Shown: positions 24,929-34,800 of the stretch, in pieces | How the letters are laid out: each line of letters starts with the position of its first letter | Position numbering within the stretch: the first letter of the stretch is position 1 | Assembly (NCBI RefSeq): GCF_902859945.1 | Contig: NZ_CADIKL010000026.1 | Coordinates: 42,126-106,125 of the forward strand | Reading direction: 5' to 3' | DNA: 64,000 nt | Source: Paraburkholderia caffeinitolerans | GTDB taxonomy: Bacteria; Pseudomonadota; Gammaproteobacteria; Burkholderiales; Burkholderiaceae | Translations under genes and position numbers: made by a program | The notes under the pieces: model-generated | What the model saw: only the letters and a program-made list of their open reading frames with translations | Told to the model about the DNA's origin: nothing | The model's database searches: none

Positions 24929-25904
24929 CCGCTTCATCGAGCGCATCGAAAATCCCCGATGCATCACCGCAGCGATCGACCGCCTGGGCCCCGACAATTT
25001 CATCCCAGAAGGATTCCGAACCATATTGCAGGCGCTGCGCATGCAAGCGCCGCGTATAAAGCTGAAGATCGAACTTCGCGGCAACGCCCATTGCGCCCAC
25101 CAGTGCTTGCGCGCCGTTCGCGACCAGCGGCGCCGCCCGGCTTGCGCGGGCCTTCGCAATCGCGGTGGCAAGGCGCTGCTGGCCGCTGCGATGCGCGGCG
25201 CAGCCCATCTGCGCAGCCGTGCGCGTGGCGGCAACGTGCTCGGCCATCGCGCTCAGTTGCCGCTGCACCGCTTCGAATTGCGTGGATGAATCAACAACCC
25301 GCTCGCGCCCATTCACATAGTCGACCGTGATGTCGAGCACACGCTGCATCGCGCCTGCCATCGTGGCGGCTGTCACGAGCGCGCCCAGTTCGGCGATGCC
25401 GCGCACGGGCAGCGCGTGAGCCTTGCGCGTGTCGAAGCGCACGGTGGCGTCCAGTCCGTCGCCGTGCTTCTCCACGCAGGCGGTATCGAGCGAGACGAGG
25501 TACACGCCCGCGGAAGTCTCGACCACGACCGCGTCCGCTACCTGCCCATAAGGCACGAAGGCCATGCGTTGCGTGGAGTCGGCAATCGCCAGCGCGATGG
25601 GGCCACGTGGCGCGTCCAGTTGCGCGGCGGCCAGCAGATGGCGCGCGAGCATCGTGTGCGCGGCGGGCAGCGGCACGGCGTGCTGGCCGAACGCGAACAG
25701 CACGCCCGCTGCCTCGGCGAGCGGCAAGTCAGCGCCGCCTTGCGCTTTGGGCACGAGCGCGTCCAGAAGTCCGAGTGCTTCGAGTTGCCGCCAGAGTTCG
25801 CGACCCGCGCGGCGGTTGTGCGCCGCCTCCACGCCGCGCACGAATTGCGGCGTGCAGAGGTTGGCGAGCACCGCTTGCGCCGAAGCGGTCAGCCTGTCGT
25901 CCAT
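24858..25904 (-). CDS. Acyl-CoA dehydrogenase-family protein
   Basis: A 348-residue protein of the acyl-CoA dehydrogenase fold. The N-terminal helical domain contains LWRQLEALGLLDALVPKAQG and the middle beta domain VYLVSLDTACVEKHGDG. The C-terminal helical bundle reads QFEAVQRQLSAMAEHVAATR, then ALVGAMGVAAKFDLQLYTRR. It is shorter than the usual 380-400 residues and its catalytic Glu cannot be assigned by eye, so it may be a non-canonical subunit like those in steroid degradation. There is no partner gene nearby. The C-terminal 24 codons overlap modC antisense. Confidence 0.75.
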   Translation of the reverse strand: MDDRLTASAQAVLANLCTPQFVRGVEAAHNRRAGRELWRQLEALGLLDALVPKAQGGADLPLAEAAGVLFAFGQHAVPLPAAHTMLARHLLAAAQLDAPRGPIALAIADSTQRMAFVPYGQVADAVVVETSAGVYLVSLDTACVEKHGDGLDATVRFDTRKAHALPVRGIAELGALVTAATMAGAMQRVLDITVDYVNGRERVVDSSTQFEAVQRQLSAMAEHVAATRTAAQMGCAAHRSGQQRLATAIAKARASRAAPLVANGAQALVGAMGVAAKFDLQLYTRRLHAQRLQYGSESFWDEIVGAQAVDRCGDASGIFDALDEAATPLALSRTLSTNLPQQGLSVRS

Positions 25905-26747
25905 TTGTTGCTCCCCTGGTTTGGCGTATTCCAGCTTTTTTTACGGGAGGCTCGCGAGCGCTGCCCGGGTCCGTCCGATTCTAGGAGCGCGGTCAAGGCG
26001 AGGCAACATGAAAAAATTGGCGCAGCTGCGATTCGTACTTTGCTTCAGGCCTTCTATCGCTGCCGAGCCATTAAATTCTCGTTGATTAGCAAAGGGAAAT
26101 TGCTCTTCGCCCCGTATCTTCGGGGTATACGCCGAGGCTGTCCCGATTCGCGCATCAGTTCATTTCGAAATTGGAAATGACGTCACATGTGTTGCAGTAG
26201 TTGCATATGCAATTGATCGTCGGTGTCGATGGGTGGGCCGATTGCAGATAAGGGTTTTCCCTTGTCTGTCCAGCGCGGCGGTCACCTACAGGCGCGCACC
26301 TAGGGGCAATTGCGGACTTCCCCCGAGCCGAACGCCGACTTTTCCGAAAACCAACTGTTAGCCCGGTGGCGCTCGACCGCGCTGGCGCCTGTTCGATAGT
26401 GGCAAACTCAGTGCGTCAGCGGGTTTGTCGCGCTGAGGCTACTGCTAAATGATTCGATATGCGAAATAAAACGAGACGGTAGACCCCATACAAACGCCCT
26501 CGAGGCGCTGCTTGCGCTGAAGACGGGCTGGCCCGTGTTTCCCGTTATCGCGGCGGGTGGCGTGGGCGCAGCTATTGCCTCCCTCGCATGCGCGTTGACG
26601 GTTGCTGCTGGCGGGCGCAAAACTGAGACGCACGGTCAACCTGGCCGGGCAAGCCTGGGTATCGTCACAGGAAATAAGGTTCCAGGCCGCGTTCGGTGCA
26701 TTGCCGGACGAGGGGCGGCCGGATCATACGACCACGGGCGAAAAATA
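25905..26747. other. 843-bp non-coding stretch with three short palindromes
   Basis: I see no convincing gene here. The part 26160-26215 holds ATTTCGAAAT (26162-26171), TGACGTCA (26178-26185) and TTGCATATGCAA (26201-26212), all perfect palindromes in 51 bp. Further on, 26495-26640 reads through as a short Ala/Gly-rich frame (WPVFPVIAAGGVGAA) that looks like a protein fragment without start or family. The local base composition is more AT-rich than the neighbours. Confidence 0.5.
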
Positions 26748-27056
26748 ATGCGTTCCATCCAGCAACCACAGAAACCGAACGCCGGCAACTTGCTGCCGGC
26801 CAGCCTTGCCGACACAGAGCTCGATCACATCGAGCGCATGATCCAGTTCGTGACCCGCACGCAGGGTGCTGGTTCGCCGCGCGGGATCGACGCCGGCTAC
26901 TGGAACAAGCGCTTGCGCGCGCTCGAACAGACCTATGACCTCGTGGCGACGCAGCGCCAGCGCATGGCCCGGCTGTTCGAAATGCTCGAGCGCGGCAAGC
27001 ACGACAGGCAGGGCGGTACTGTCGAAACGGCGACGGCCGCCTGGTGCGCGTTGTGA
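26748..27056 (+). CDS. Hypothetical protein, 102 residues
   Basis: A small soluble protein without signal peptide or membrane segment. It is mostly helical with recognisable coding character: ELDHIERMIQFVTRTQGAGS, then GIDAGYWNKRLRALEQTYDL and RMARLFEMLERG. ATG 26748 is chosen because the composition upstream is unlike coding sequence; no strong ribosome site is seen. I do not recognise a family. It borders the duplicated paiB region that starts 54 bp downstream. Confidence 0.5.
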   Translation: MRSIQQPQKPNAGNLLPASLADTELDHIERMIQFVTRTQGAGSPRGIDAGYWNKRLRALEQTYDLVATQRQRMARLFEMLERGKHDRQGGTVETATAAWCAL

Positions 27057-27109
27057 GGAACGCAAGTGGTCTGTAACCTGCCGCTGGTCCCCCGAAGATG
27101 GCCTCCGCG

Positions 27110-27494
27110 GGCTCTACAGCCCGGGTCGGTTTGGCGCGACAATAGATAGATTATTTTCGCAAGGCGCGCGGCCAGTCTACCGCTAGCGCTCACCCACCCG
27201 TGGCGCCGCCATTTACGTCCCAGCCCATTTCGACGAGTCCCGCACCGATGTCCTGCACGCGCTCATCGCGCAGCATCCGTTCGGCGCGCTCGTCACGCAC
27301 GGCGCAAACGGTCTGGACGCCAATCACATTCCGTTCGAACTCCTTGTCAATGAAGGCGCGCTTGGCACGCTGCACGCGCACGGGCGCATCCGCATCCGCG
27401 ACGACGACAAATTCGTGCGCAGCGTGGTGGCGCGCCTCACACGCACCCACGAGGCGAACGAGGCCCAGCCTTGGCAAATGGGCGACGCGCCGCG
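27110..27494 (+). pseudogene. Degraded duplicate of paiB
   Basis: This stretch, including about 100 bp of upstream DNA, repeats 31133-31680 at an offset of 4023 bp. The start codon equivalent to ATG 31234 is ATT at 27211. An internal 162-bp segment (54 codons) is missing: the 12-mer TGCACGCGCACG occurs twice in the intact gene (31394 and 31556) and once here (27371), the mark of deletion between direct repeats. Homology stops near 27494, inside GGGCGACGCGCCGC, and the sequence then changes to a livF fragment. It cannot make PaiB. Confidence 0.85.
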
Positions 27495-27735
27495 CCGGGG
27501 CCGCCCGGCAGATCGAGGAGGTCTACACGCTCTTTCCGCTGCTCAAAGAGCGCCGCGCGCTGCCGGCGGGCACACTCTCGGGCGGCCAGGCGCAGATGCT
27601 CGTGCTTGGGCGCGGCCTGATGTCCGCGCCGCAACTGATGCTGATCGACGAGCCGTCGCTCGGGCTAGCGCCCGTGATGGTGCAGGAGGTGTTCGCGATT
27701 CTCGAACGGCTGAAGGCGGTGGGCTGCACGATAGG
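27495..27735 (+). pseudogene. livF-type ABC ATPase fragment
   Basis: About 80 codons of a branched-chain amino acid ABC transporter ATPase of LivF type: ARQIEEVYTLFPLLKERRAL, ABC signature LSGGQAQMLVLGRGLM, Walker B LMLIDEPSLGLAPVMV. The Walker A half is absent. The frame loses similarity after LERLKAVGCTI, where the H-loop (LVEQN) should come. It is fused directly behind the paiB relic, so two breakpoints lie within 250 bp. The sequence from 27736 to the flotillin stop has no recognisable origin. Confidence 0.75.
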
Positions 27736-27857
27736 TACTTTGCGCACCAAGCATGTATCTGTTGCTGCGCGCACAGATCCTGCGCATGTTCAAGGTCAGG
27801 AAAGCCGACGAATTCTAATCGACTTCCTGAGCTTCAAGGCCGCTTGGGAACATCACT

Positions 27858-29591
27858 TCAAGCCGCGCCGTTGATCGCGGGGGATTCGCCCGGGACATGG
27901 GAGAGCGTCTCTTTCAGCACCGGCTGCGGCGCTTCGGTTGCGTGAGAGACGGGTGAGGCCGTTGGCATGCCGGGCAGCATCGACTGTAGCGATTCACCGG
28001 ATAAACCGATTTCCTTGAGCAGCGAATCGACGAGCGGAGCGTGTGCCCGATACGACAGCGCAGCCGACATCGCTTGCTCGGCGAGATTGCCGCCGCCGTT
28101 GGCAACGCCCGCGCCCGCAAAGCCATCGGTTGACGAACCGCCTTGACGGTTCAGCCCGTCGACTTGAATGATCTTGATGCCGTCGATCGACTTCATCGGC
28201 TCGACTGTTTGTTCGATGATCGCCGGCAGTGACTGCAACAAGGCCAGCTTGAACTTCAGGCTTGTCTGGTCCGACGAGAGCGTATTGATTGCATCGTTCA
28301 GCGCGCGCTGTGCTTCGGCTTCGGCTAGCCCCTTCTTGCGTTGCGCTTCTGCCAGTTCAACGATCGCGGTGGCCTGCATCTGTGCCGCTTCGCGTTCAGC
28401 TCGCGCCTTGGTCGTAACATGCACGGCATTCGTTTCGGCTTCCTGCGCCGCTTCGATCAGCGCGACCTGCTTGGCGCGGTCGGCCTCGGCCGTGCGGCGC
28501 GTCGTTTCGACGAGCTGCTCCGCCTTCACTGCCTCGGCAAGGGATTCGTTCGCGCGTGCCTGGGCCTGAGACTGCGCCTCGGACTTTTGCGCGATGATGA
28601 TCGCCTTTTCCTGCTCTGCGATCTGTGTGACCTTGGCTTGCTCGATTTCCTTCACGCGCACTTCGCGCTCGGCTTCCACCTTGCGCGAACGCACCACCTG
28701 CTCCCGGTCGATTTCCGATTCCTGCACCTGACGTTCCGCGACAATGCGGCTTTGCTCGGCTTCCTGATGGCGCTCCGCCTCGAACGCGGTAATGCGCGCG
28801 TTCTGCTCCGCTGTGCGCGTCTTCACCTGCTGTTCCTGTTCGAGCTTCATGAACGCTTCCTGCTGCTCGATCTCAAGCCGCTTGGCGAGCGCGTCGCGGT
28901 TTTTCTCACGCACGGAAACTTCGGTATCCTGCTCGACCTCGTTGCGCTCCTTGCGGCGGCGCTCCGTTTCCTGGGTGAGCTTCGTGAGGCCCTCCGCGTC
29001 GAACGCATTGTTCGGGTCGAAATACTCCTTGGAGGTCTGATTGAAGTTCGTGAGCGAAACGCTTTCCAGCTCCAGCCCGTTCTTGGTCAGATCTTCCGCG
29101 ACCGTGTTCTGCACGCCTTGTACGAACTTCTCCCGCGCATCCTGCAGATCCTGCATCGTCATTTGCGCGGCGGTCGATCGCAACGCATCCACGAACTTGT
29201 CGTCGACGAGCGCGCGCAGATTTTCGGGCGCCAGTGTGCGCTGGCCGAGCGTTTGCGCGGCGGTCGAAACGCCTTCCGCAGTGGGCTTGACGCGCACGAA
29301 GAACGCCACCACGACATCGACGCGCATACGGTCTTTCGTGATCAGGCTGTCACGCGAGGCGCGGCTGACCTCGAGCTTGAGCGTGTTCATGTTGATCGGA
29401 ATAACCTCGTGAAACACTGGCAGCACCACGGCGCCGCCGCTCATGATGACCCGCTGGCCGCCTAACCCCGTGCGGACAAACGCGCGCTCGGCCGATGCGC
29501 GCACATAGAGACGCGCGAAGATCAGTCCGATCAGGCACAGCCCAACGACCACCGCCAGTGCGATGGCCCCACAGAATATGATCGTGTCCAT
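27858..29591 (-). CDS. yqiK: Flotillin/YqiK-like SPFH-domain membrane protein
   Basis: A 577-residue protein with one N-terminal membrane anchor (AIALAVVVGLCLIGLIFA) and an SPFH domain (about 30-200; PINMNTLKLEVSRASRDSLI, MRVDVVVAFFVRVKPTAEGV). A very long Glu/Ala-rich coiled coil follows (about 200-450), and then a Gly-rich C-terminal tail. Flotillins assemble in lipid microdomains and scaffold membrane complexes. The preceding gene encodes a YqiJ-like membrane protein, the usual companion. The downstream end meets the paiB/livF scar. Confidence 0.88.
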   Translation of the reverse strand: MDTIIFCGAIALAVVVGLCLIGLIFARLYVRASAERAFVRTGLGGQRVIMSGGAVVLPVFHEVIPINMNTLKLEVSRASRDSLITKDRMRVDVVVAFFVRVKPTAEGVSTAAQTLGQRTLAPENLRALVDDKFVDALRSTAAQMTMQDLQDAREKFVQGVQNTVAEDLTKNGLELESVSLTNFNQTSKEYFDPNNAFDAEGLTKLTQETERRRKERNEVEQDTEVSVREKNRDALAKRLEIEQQEAFMKLEQEQQVKTRTAEQNARITAFEAERHQEAEQSRIVAERQVQESEIDREQVVRSRKVEAEREVRVKEIEQAKVTQIAEQEKAIIIAQKSEAQSQAQARANESLAEAVKAEQLVETTRRTAEADRAKQVALIEAAQEAETNAVHVTTKARAEREAAQMQATAIVELAEAQRKKGLAEAEAQRALNDAINTLSSDQTSLKFKLALLQSLPAIIEQTVEPMKSIDGIKIIQVDGLNRQGGSSTDGFAGAGVANGGGNLAEQAMSAALSYRAHAPLVDSLLKEIGLSGESLQSMLPGMPTASPVSHATEAPQPVLKETLSHVPGESPAINGAA

Positions 29592-29665
29592 TGCTTTATT
29601 CGACTCTCAACGTAAATGACGACAACAAAATCCGGCGGGTAGGACGCCGGGTGTAGTTTCGCGCT

Positions 29666-30319
29666 TCAGAGCTCATGGCGTGGACTCTTGATGGCGCGAT
29701 ACAGGGATCCCGAGACGCGGGTGACAATCAATACCGTTTGCCCGCGTACGAATATTTGTCCGGCGTCGTCCGGCTCGATCCGGACATAGTGCGCCTGACC
29801 GAATTCATCGACGAAACGCGCCTCGGCCGGGTTGCCTTGCGACGCTTCTCCCGTCACGACCCGCACCGCTCTGCCGATGAAGTCGATTTCCGATAGCGCA
29901 CTCGATTCTTCCTGCGGCACGAGACGGCCGATTGGCTTGCCCGCCTTGCGCACGAATAGCAGCGAGAGGGGCAACGCCAGGCAGGCGGCTATCGAAGGCG
30001 GCAGCATGAAGTGGAACAGCGCTTGCATGATCGATTGCAGCAATAGGCCGCTAACAGCGAATCCCGTGAGGAAGAGAACGAGCAGGATCAGAAACGGCAC
30101 CCGGCCGATATGCAACCAGCCGAGGAACTGCGCGGCGAGCCCCGTTTCGGCGCCGGTTCCGGTGGAATCGATTTCGAAGTGGTGCGCAATCAAATTGCCT
30201 GCGTGCCCGGTGGCGCTGAAACCGAACAACAGCGTCAGGCCTTCCAGCGCACCGACCATAATCATTATTCCGATTGCCGCGATGAATGGCGCGTACCCCG
30301 GTTGAAGCAGTGAAATCAT
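29666..30319 (-). CDS. yqiJ: YqiJ-like inner-membrane protein with C-terminal OB-fold
   Basis: A 217-residue protein with about four membrane helices in the first 130 residues (FIAAIGIMIMVGALEGLTLL, VPFLILLVLFLTGFAVSGLL, SIAACLALPLSLLF). A soluble beta-rich C-terminal domain follows (DFIGRAVRVVTGEASQGNPA, GQTVLIVTRVSGSLYRAI), like the NfeD/YqiJ OB-fold. NfeD-type proteins pair with flotillins. It lies 74 bp upstream of the flotillin gene on the same strand, so a two-gene operon is likely. The name rests on architecture and context. Confidence 0.75.
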   Translation of the reverse strand: MISLLQPGYAPFIAAIGIMIMVGALEGLTLLFGFSATGHAGNLIAHHFEIDSTGTGAETGLAAQFLGWLHIGRVPFLILLVLFLTGFAVSGLLLQSIMQALFHFMLPPSIAACLALPLSLLFVRKAGKPIGRLVPQEESSALSEIDFIGRAVRVVTGEASQGNPAEARFVDEFGQAHYVRIEPDDAGQIFVRGQTVLIVTRVSGSLYRAIKSPRHEL

Positions 30320-30512
30320 GGGCCGTTTTTTTTGTTTAAAGTAGTTGGTTTCGAGATTGTATCGAATTGATGGCTGGCGCTGGGTTCGGGAGTTTATCAG
30401 TTTTATTAAATGAATTTGTCAAGAAGCAACAATATTTGTTGCGCATAAGTGATTCATTGAGTTTTCAGGATAAATTATGCGCAGGTAATATATTTTTTAT
30501 TTGAACTAGAAT

Positions 30513-30713
30513 TCACAGCCATAACGTACAGATGATAATTACAGTAGCGACGATTATGCCCAACATCCTGAACGGCCAAACGATCCAGTCCCGAAGCCGG
30601 TAGAACAATGAATCACGCTCGGGGCGTACGTTGCGGTTTCGAAGATCGAATGCCATATACGGTTGGCTCTGGGTTTTGACTAGAACGCCCTTGTCTGAAA
30701 CTCGATCGTCCAT
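30513..30713 (-). CDS. Small membrane protein, hypothetical
   Basis: A 66-residue candidate with a soluble N-terminus (SDKGVLVKTQSQPYMAFDLR, RPERDSLFYRLRDWI) and one C-terminal membrane helix (MLGIIVATVIIICTLWL). ATG 30713 gives the cleanest product, but no good ribosome site is present; an upstream start at 30791 is possible. It might be a tail-anchored protein. I do not recognise a family. Confidence 0.4.
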   Translation of the reverse strand: MDDRVSDKGVLVKTQSQPYMAFDLRNRNVRPERDSLFYRLRDWIVWPFRMLGIIVATVIIICTLWL

Positions 30714-31233
30714 CGTGCGAGTGAGAATGCCTCCGTTGCGCCTGTGGAAGCCGCACACGGTGCTAGATGGTTGTCGATACCGGGGTGGCACCGCCTCGCG
30801 CGAAGAGATTGAACGCTATCGGTACCTCGTAGTGTATGGTCATCGTAGTAATCGTTTTCACCACGCTTCGAAAAATAGGATTTCTCTTAGAGTGGGAATG
30901 GCTGCGAACGTCATTCGCAGGCTATAAAGGAACTGAGCGATTGAGAATTACCTTTACGCCTTGTGCCATCAAAAATCACGTTGTGTCAACAGATCATAAA
31001 CTCCGAATCTACTCAAAATCGAATTTATCTAATTGGGCGCACCCAAAAGAATCAGGCGTCTCGTTTGGGCGAGAAGGCACCAGGGCGAAATCCTCTGTTT
31101 ACCAGGCTGGTTCCTCATGATTTTCCCGCGCTGGCTCTACAGCCCGGACCGGTTTGGCGCGACAATGGACAGATTATTCTCGCAGGGCGCGCGGCTAGTC
31201 CACCGTTAGCGCCCACCCACCCGTGGAGCCGCC
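30714..31233. other. Intergenic DNA, second half homologous to the paiB relic's upstream DNA
   Basis: 30714-31130 has no convincing gene; it is AT-richer and shows only short chance frames. From 31133 (GGCTCTACAGCCCGG) to the paiB start the sequence is a close copy of 27110-27210, so the duplication included the promoter region. No T-run hairpin was found. Confidence 0.55.
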
Positions 31234-31878
31234 ATGTACGTCCCAGCCCATTTCGACGAGTCCCGCACCGATGTCCTGCATGCGCTCATCGTGCAACATC
31301 CGTTCGGCACGCTCGTCACGCACGGCACAAACGGCCTGGACGCCAATCACATTCCGTTCGAACTCCTTGCCAATGAAGGCGCGCTTGGCACGCTGCACGC
31401 GCACGTCGCGCGCGCAAACCCGCTCTGGCAAGCAGTGGCCGACGGCGACGAAGTGCTCGCCATCTTCCGCGCGGGCGACGCTTACGTTTCGCCCACCTGG
31501 TACCCGAGCAAGCACGAAACGCACCGCCAGGTGCCCACCTGGAATTACGTCGTGGTGCACGCGCACGGGCGCATCCGCATTCGCGACGACGACAAATTCG
31601 TGCGCGGCGTGGTCGCGCGCCTCACACGCACCCACGAGGCCAACGAGGCCCAGCCCTGGAAAATGGGCGACGCGCCGCCGGAGTATCTCGACACCATGCT
31701 CAAGGCGATTGTGGGCCTGGAGATCGAAATCACGCGCCTCGTGGGCAAGCGCAAGCTCGGCCAGAACAAGGAGGCGCGCGACATACACGGCGCGGGCGAT
31801 GCGCTTGTGGCGCGCGGCCACGACGACCTGGGCCTGCAGATGCTCGAAATTGCGGCGCGCAAAGCCGAGCAAGGCTGA
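31234..31878 (+). CDS. paiB: FMN-binding negative transcriptional regulator, PaiB family
   Basis: A 214-residue flavin-fold protein. MYVPAHFDESRTDVLHALIV is the typical N-terminus, NHIPFELLANEGALGTLHAH the FMN-binding region, and FRAGDAYVSPTWYPSKHETH the conserved central motif. PWKMGDAPPEYLDTMLKAIV and EARDIHGAGDALVARGH complete the C-terminal part. Family members are FMN-dependent proteins linked to repression of sporulation or catabolic genes in Bacillus; in Proteobacteria the role is unclear. A degraded copy lies at 27110-27494. It is convergent with sbcC (21 bp between stops). Confidence 0.88.
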   Translation: MYVPAHFDESRTDVLHALIVQHPFGTLVTHGTNGLDANHIPFELLANEGALGTLHAHVARANPLWQAVADGDEVLAIFRAGDAYVSPTWYPSKHETHRQVPTWNYVVVHAHGRIRIRDDDKFVRGVVARLTRTHEANEAQPWKMGDAPPEYLDTMLKAIVGLEIEITRLVGKRKLGQNKEARDIHGAGDALVARGHDDLGLQMLEIAARKAEQG

Positions 31879-31899
31879 AGCGCGCCGTGTGAACCGGCC

Positions 31900-34800
31900 T
31901 TAGCGCGCGTGGATCGTCAGCCGCGAATGGCCGATTCCGCCGCCTTTCTCCACGCGGATCTGCGTGGCGATGCGCTCCTTGAGGCTGTCGACGTGGCTGA
32001 TCACGCCGATCATCTTGCCGCTCGCGTTGAGCGTGTCGAGCGCATCGAGCGCGATTTCCAGCGTATCGCCGTCGAGCGTGCCGAAGCCCTCGTCGAGGAA
32101 CAGCGAATCGATCGAGGTCTTGTGGCTCACCAGATCCGAAAGCGCGAGGGCCAGCGCCAGGCTCACGAGGAAGCTCTCGCCGCCCGAGAGCGTGCGCGTG
32201 TCGCGCGTGGCATCGGCCTGCCAGCCGTCGACAATCTCCAGTTCGAGTTCGCCCGTGGACTTGCGGCGCAGCAGATAGCGCGCGTGCAGCCGGTCGAGAT
32301 GGCGGTTCGCGAGCGCGAGCAGATGGTCGAGCGTGAGCCCCTGCGCAAAGCGGCGGAACTTGTCGCCCTTCGCGGAGCCGATTAGCGCGTCGAGCCGTTG
32401 CCAGAGATCGGCGTCATGGGTTTGCGCTTCGATCCGCTCGAACAGCGCGCGCTGGCTTTCGCGCTGCTGGGCGTCGCGCGCGAGCAGCCCGCGCTGTTCG
32501 CCCAGCCGCTCGGTGAGCGCGGCGCTTTCCTTCTCCACCGTTTCGAGTTGTGCGTCCAGTGCGTCGGCGCTTGCCTCGGTGAGGGCTTGCGTTTGCAGGC
32601 GCGTGAGCCGTTCGCGCACGCCTTGCAGCAGCGCGCCAGCTGTCTGGTGTTCCTGCTCGCGTTGCTGCTTGAGCGTCTGAAGCTGCTTGCGCGTCTCGGC
32701 CGGCAACAGCGCGGCGAGTAATGCGGTCTGATCGGCAAACGGGCTGTTGGCGAGCGCCGCTTGCCAGGTTTGCGTGGCTTCGTCGAGCGCCGTGCGCTGC
32801 TGCGCGAGCGTGCGTTCGAGATGCGCGAGCTGGCCGTCGAGCGTGGCCAGTTCGCGCGTGAGCGCATCGGCACGCGCCACGCCGGCTTCGAACGTTTCCG
32901 GCGAGGCGTCTTCATTGCCATCGTCTTCGTTATCGAAGTCGTCAAATAGGGACCCCGTTTGCTGGCCGCGTGCTGAATCGTTTGATACGGATGCCGAAAT
33001 TTCTACACCGATGGTCTTGCAGCGCTCGCGCCATGCCTGGACTTGCGCCTGCGCGGCGTCGCATTGCACGCGCTGGCGCACGACCGCCTGTTCGAGCGCT
33101 TGCAGGCGGCGCTGGGTGTCTTGCCACGTGCGCCATTCGGCGTCGCGCGCTTGCAACCACGAGGCGCTGTCTTCGGGGACGGCATCGAGCGCATAGCCGC
33201 CCGCGCGCACCGCTTCGAGCAAGGCGCTGGCCTCGCGGTCGAGATCGGCTTGCAGCGTGTCGCGTTCCATTGCGATCTCGGCAAGCCGCTCCTGCATGGC
33301 GTTGATCGACTGATCCAGCAATGCAGCATGAGCGCGCGCGGCCTGCAATGCGTCGGAGCAACGGTTGTGTGCCTCGCGTGCGTGGGCGAGCGCTTCCTCG
33401 GCCTGCTCGGCGGCGTCCAGGTGCTGCTTGATCTGCAGCGCGGTTTGCCCGGCCGCTTCGCGCGCCGCAGCGATGTCCTCTGCACCTCGCCAGCCCGTCT
33501 CGCCGATGGTGGGTTCAGCGGGGAGCATCGCGACGATAGCCTCCCATTCTTCGCGGCCCTGAACGACGCGCGTGGCGAGCCGTTCGTGCTGCGCCCGTTG
33601 TTGCGCCTGGGTGGCGCGCAAGGCCGACAGAGCCTCCACAGCTTCGCGCAGACGCCGCTCCGATGCCTGCAGTTCCGCGCGAATAGCCTGCAACGCAGTT
33701 TGCGTCGCCGATACATCGAGTGCGCTGTACGCTTCGATTGCCGGGTGTTCGTGCGAGCCACAGAGCGGGCAGGCTTCGCCAGGCCGCAACTGCTCGCGGT
33801 GCTGCGCGAGGCTGCGAATGACTTGTTCCTGTTCTAGCAGCTTCTGTTTGTCGGCCTCGCGAGCCTGGCATTGCGCATGCGTTTGCTGCAGCGCCTTGAG
33901 CCCAGCGTCTTGCGCGACGATCTCTTGCTCCACGCGCGCCAGATTGGACGCGAGCGCGCGCTCTTCGTCGGCGAGCGCACGGCGGCGTTCCGCCACGGCT
34001 TCCAGTTGCTGCCAGCGGGTGAATGTTGCTTGTCCCGCTTGCCATGCGTCGCGCAGTTGCGCGAGCGTCTGGCCAGCAAGCCGCTGTTCCTGCGCGGCGA
34101 GCAGGTTTTTCAGCGCTGCGTCGGATTCAACCTTGGCGCGCTCGGCGGCGGTGAGCGTCGCGGCATGCTTTTCGCGCTGCGCGCTCTGCTCGCCCTGTTG
34201 CCGCTCCAAATCGGCGCGCGCCTTTTCACGCGCGGCAACGTCGGCCTGCATGCGCCGGCGCTGGTCGAATTGTTGACGCCACGCGCCAATCCGTTCGCCA
34301 AGCTGCGCGAGATTTTCGTTGGCGCGGCAAAAAGCATCGAGTTGCTGCTTCTGCGCATCGAGCGTATCGAGCTGCGCTTGCGCGCCGCGCGCGAGGCTCG
34401 CAGCAAGCGCCGCGGTCTTGCCGTACTCGCGCCGTTGCGCGGTGAGTTTCTCCGTGCGTTCACGGCGCAATGCAACGAGGTCCGCGCTCGATTGCCGGCA
34501 TGCTGTTTCCGCTTGCTGCATGCCTTGAAACGCGGGGCGCAGCGCTTCTGCCGGCTCACTGGCCGCAAGCCGCGCGAGTTCGGGCGCGGCGGCTGCAAGT
34601 GAGCCTGCTGCCGTGGCCAGGCGCGTCTGCGCCGACTGCGCATCGGTCTCGGCCTGCGCGAGTTCGCGACGCCATTGGCGCTGCGCATGCAGCGATTTCG
34701 TCTGCGTGGCGAGCGCGTTTACCTGTCCCGTGAGCGTGCCGATTTCTTGTTCCATCGCCGCGCGCTGCTCGGCGCTCAGCAGGTCCATGCCTTCCGCTTT

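Noticed and set aside
28341..29465. Plus-strand open frame of 374 codons, Leu/Arg-rich
   Set aside because: It mirrors the coiled coil of the flotillin gene on the other strand.
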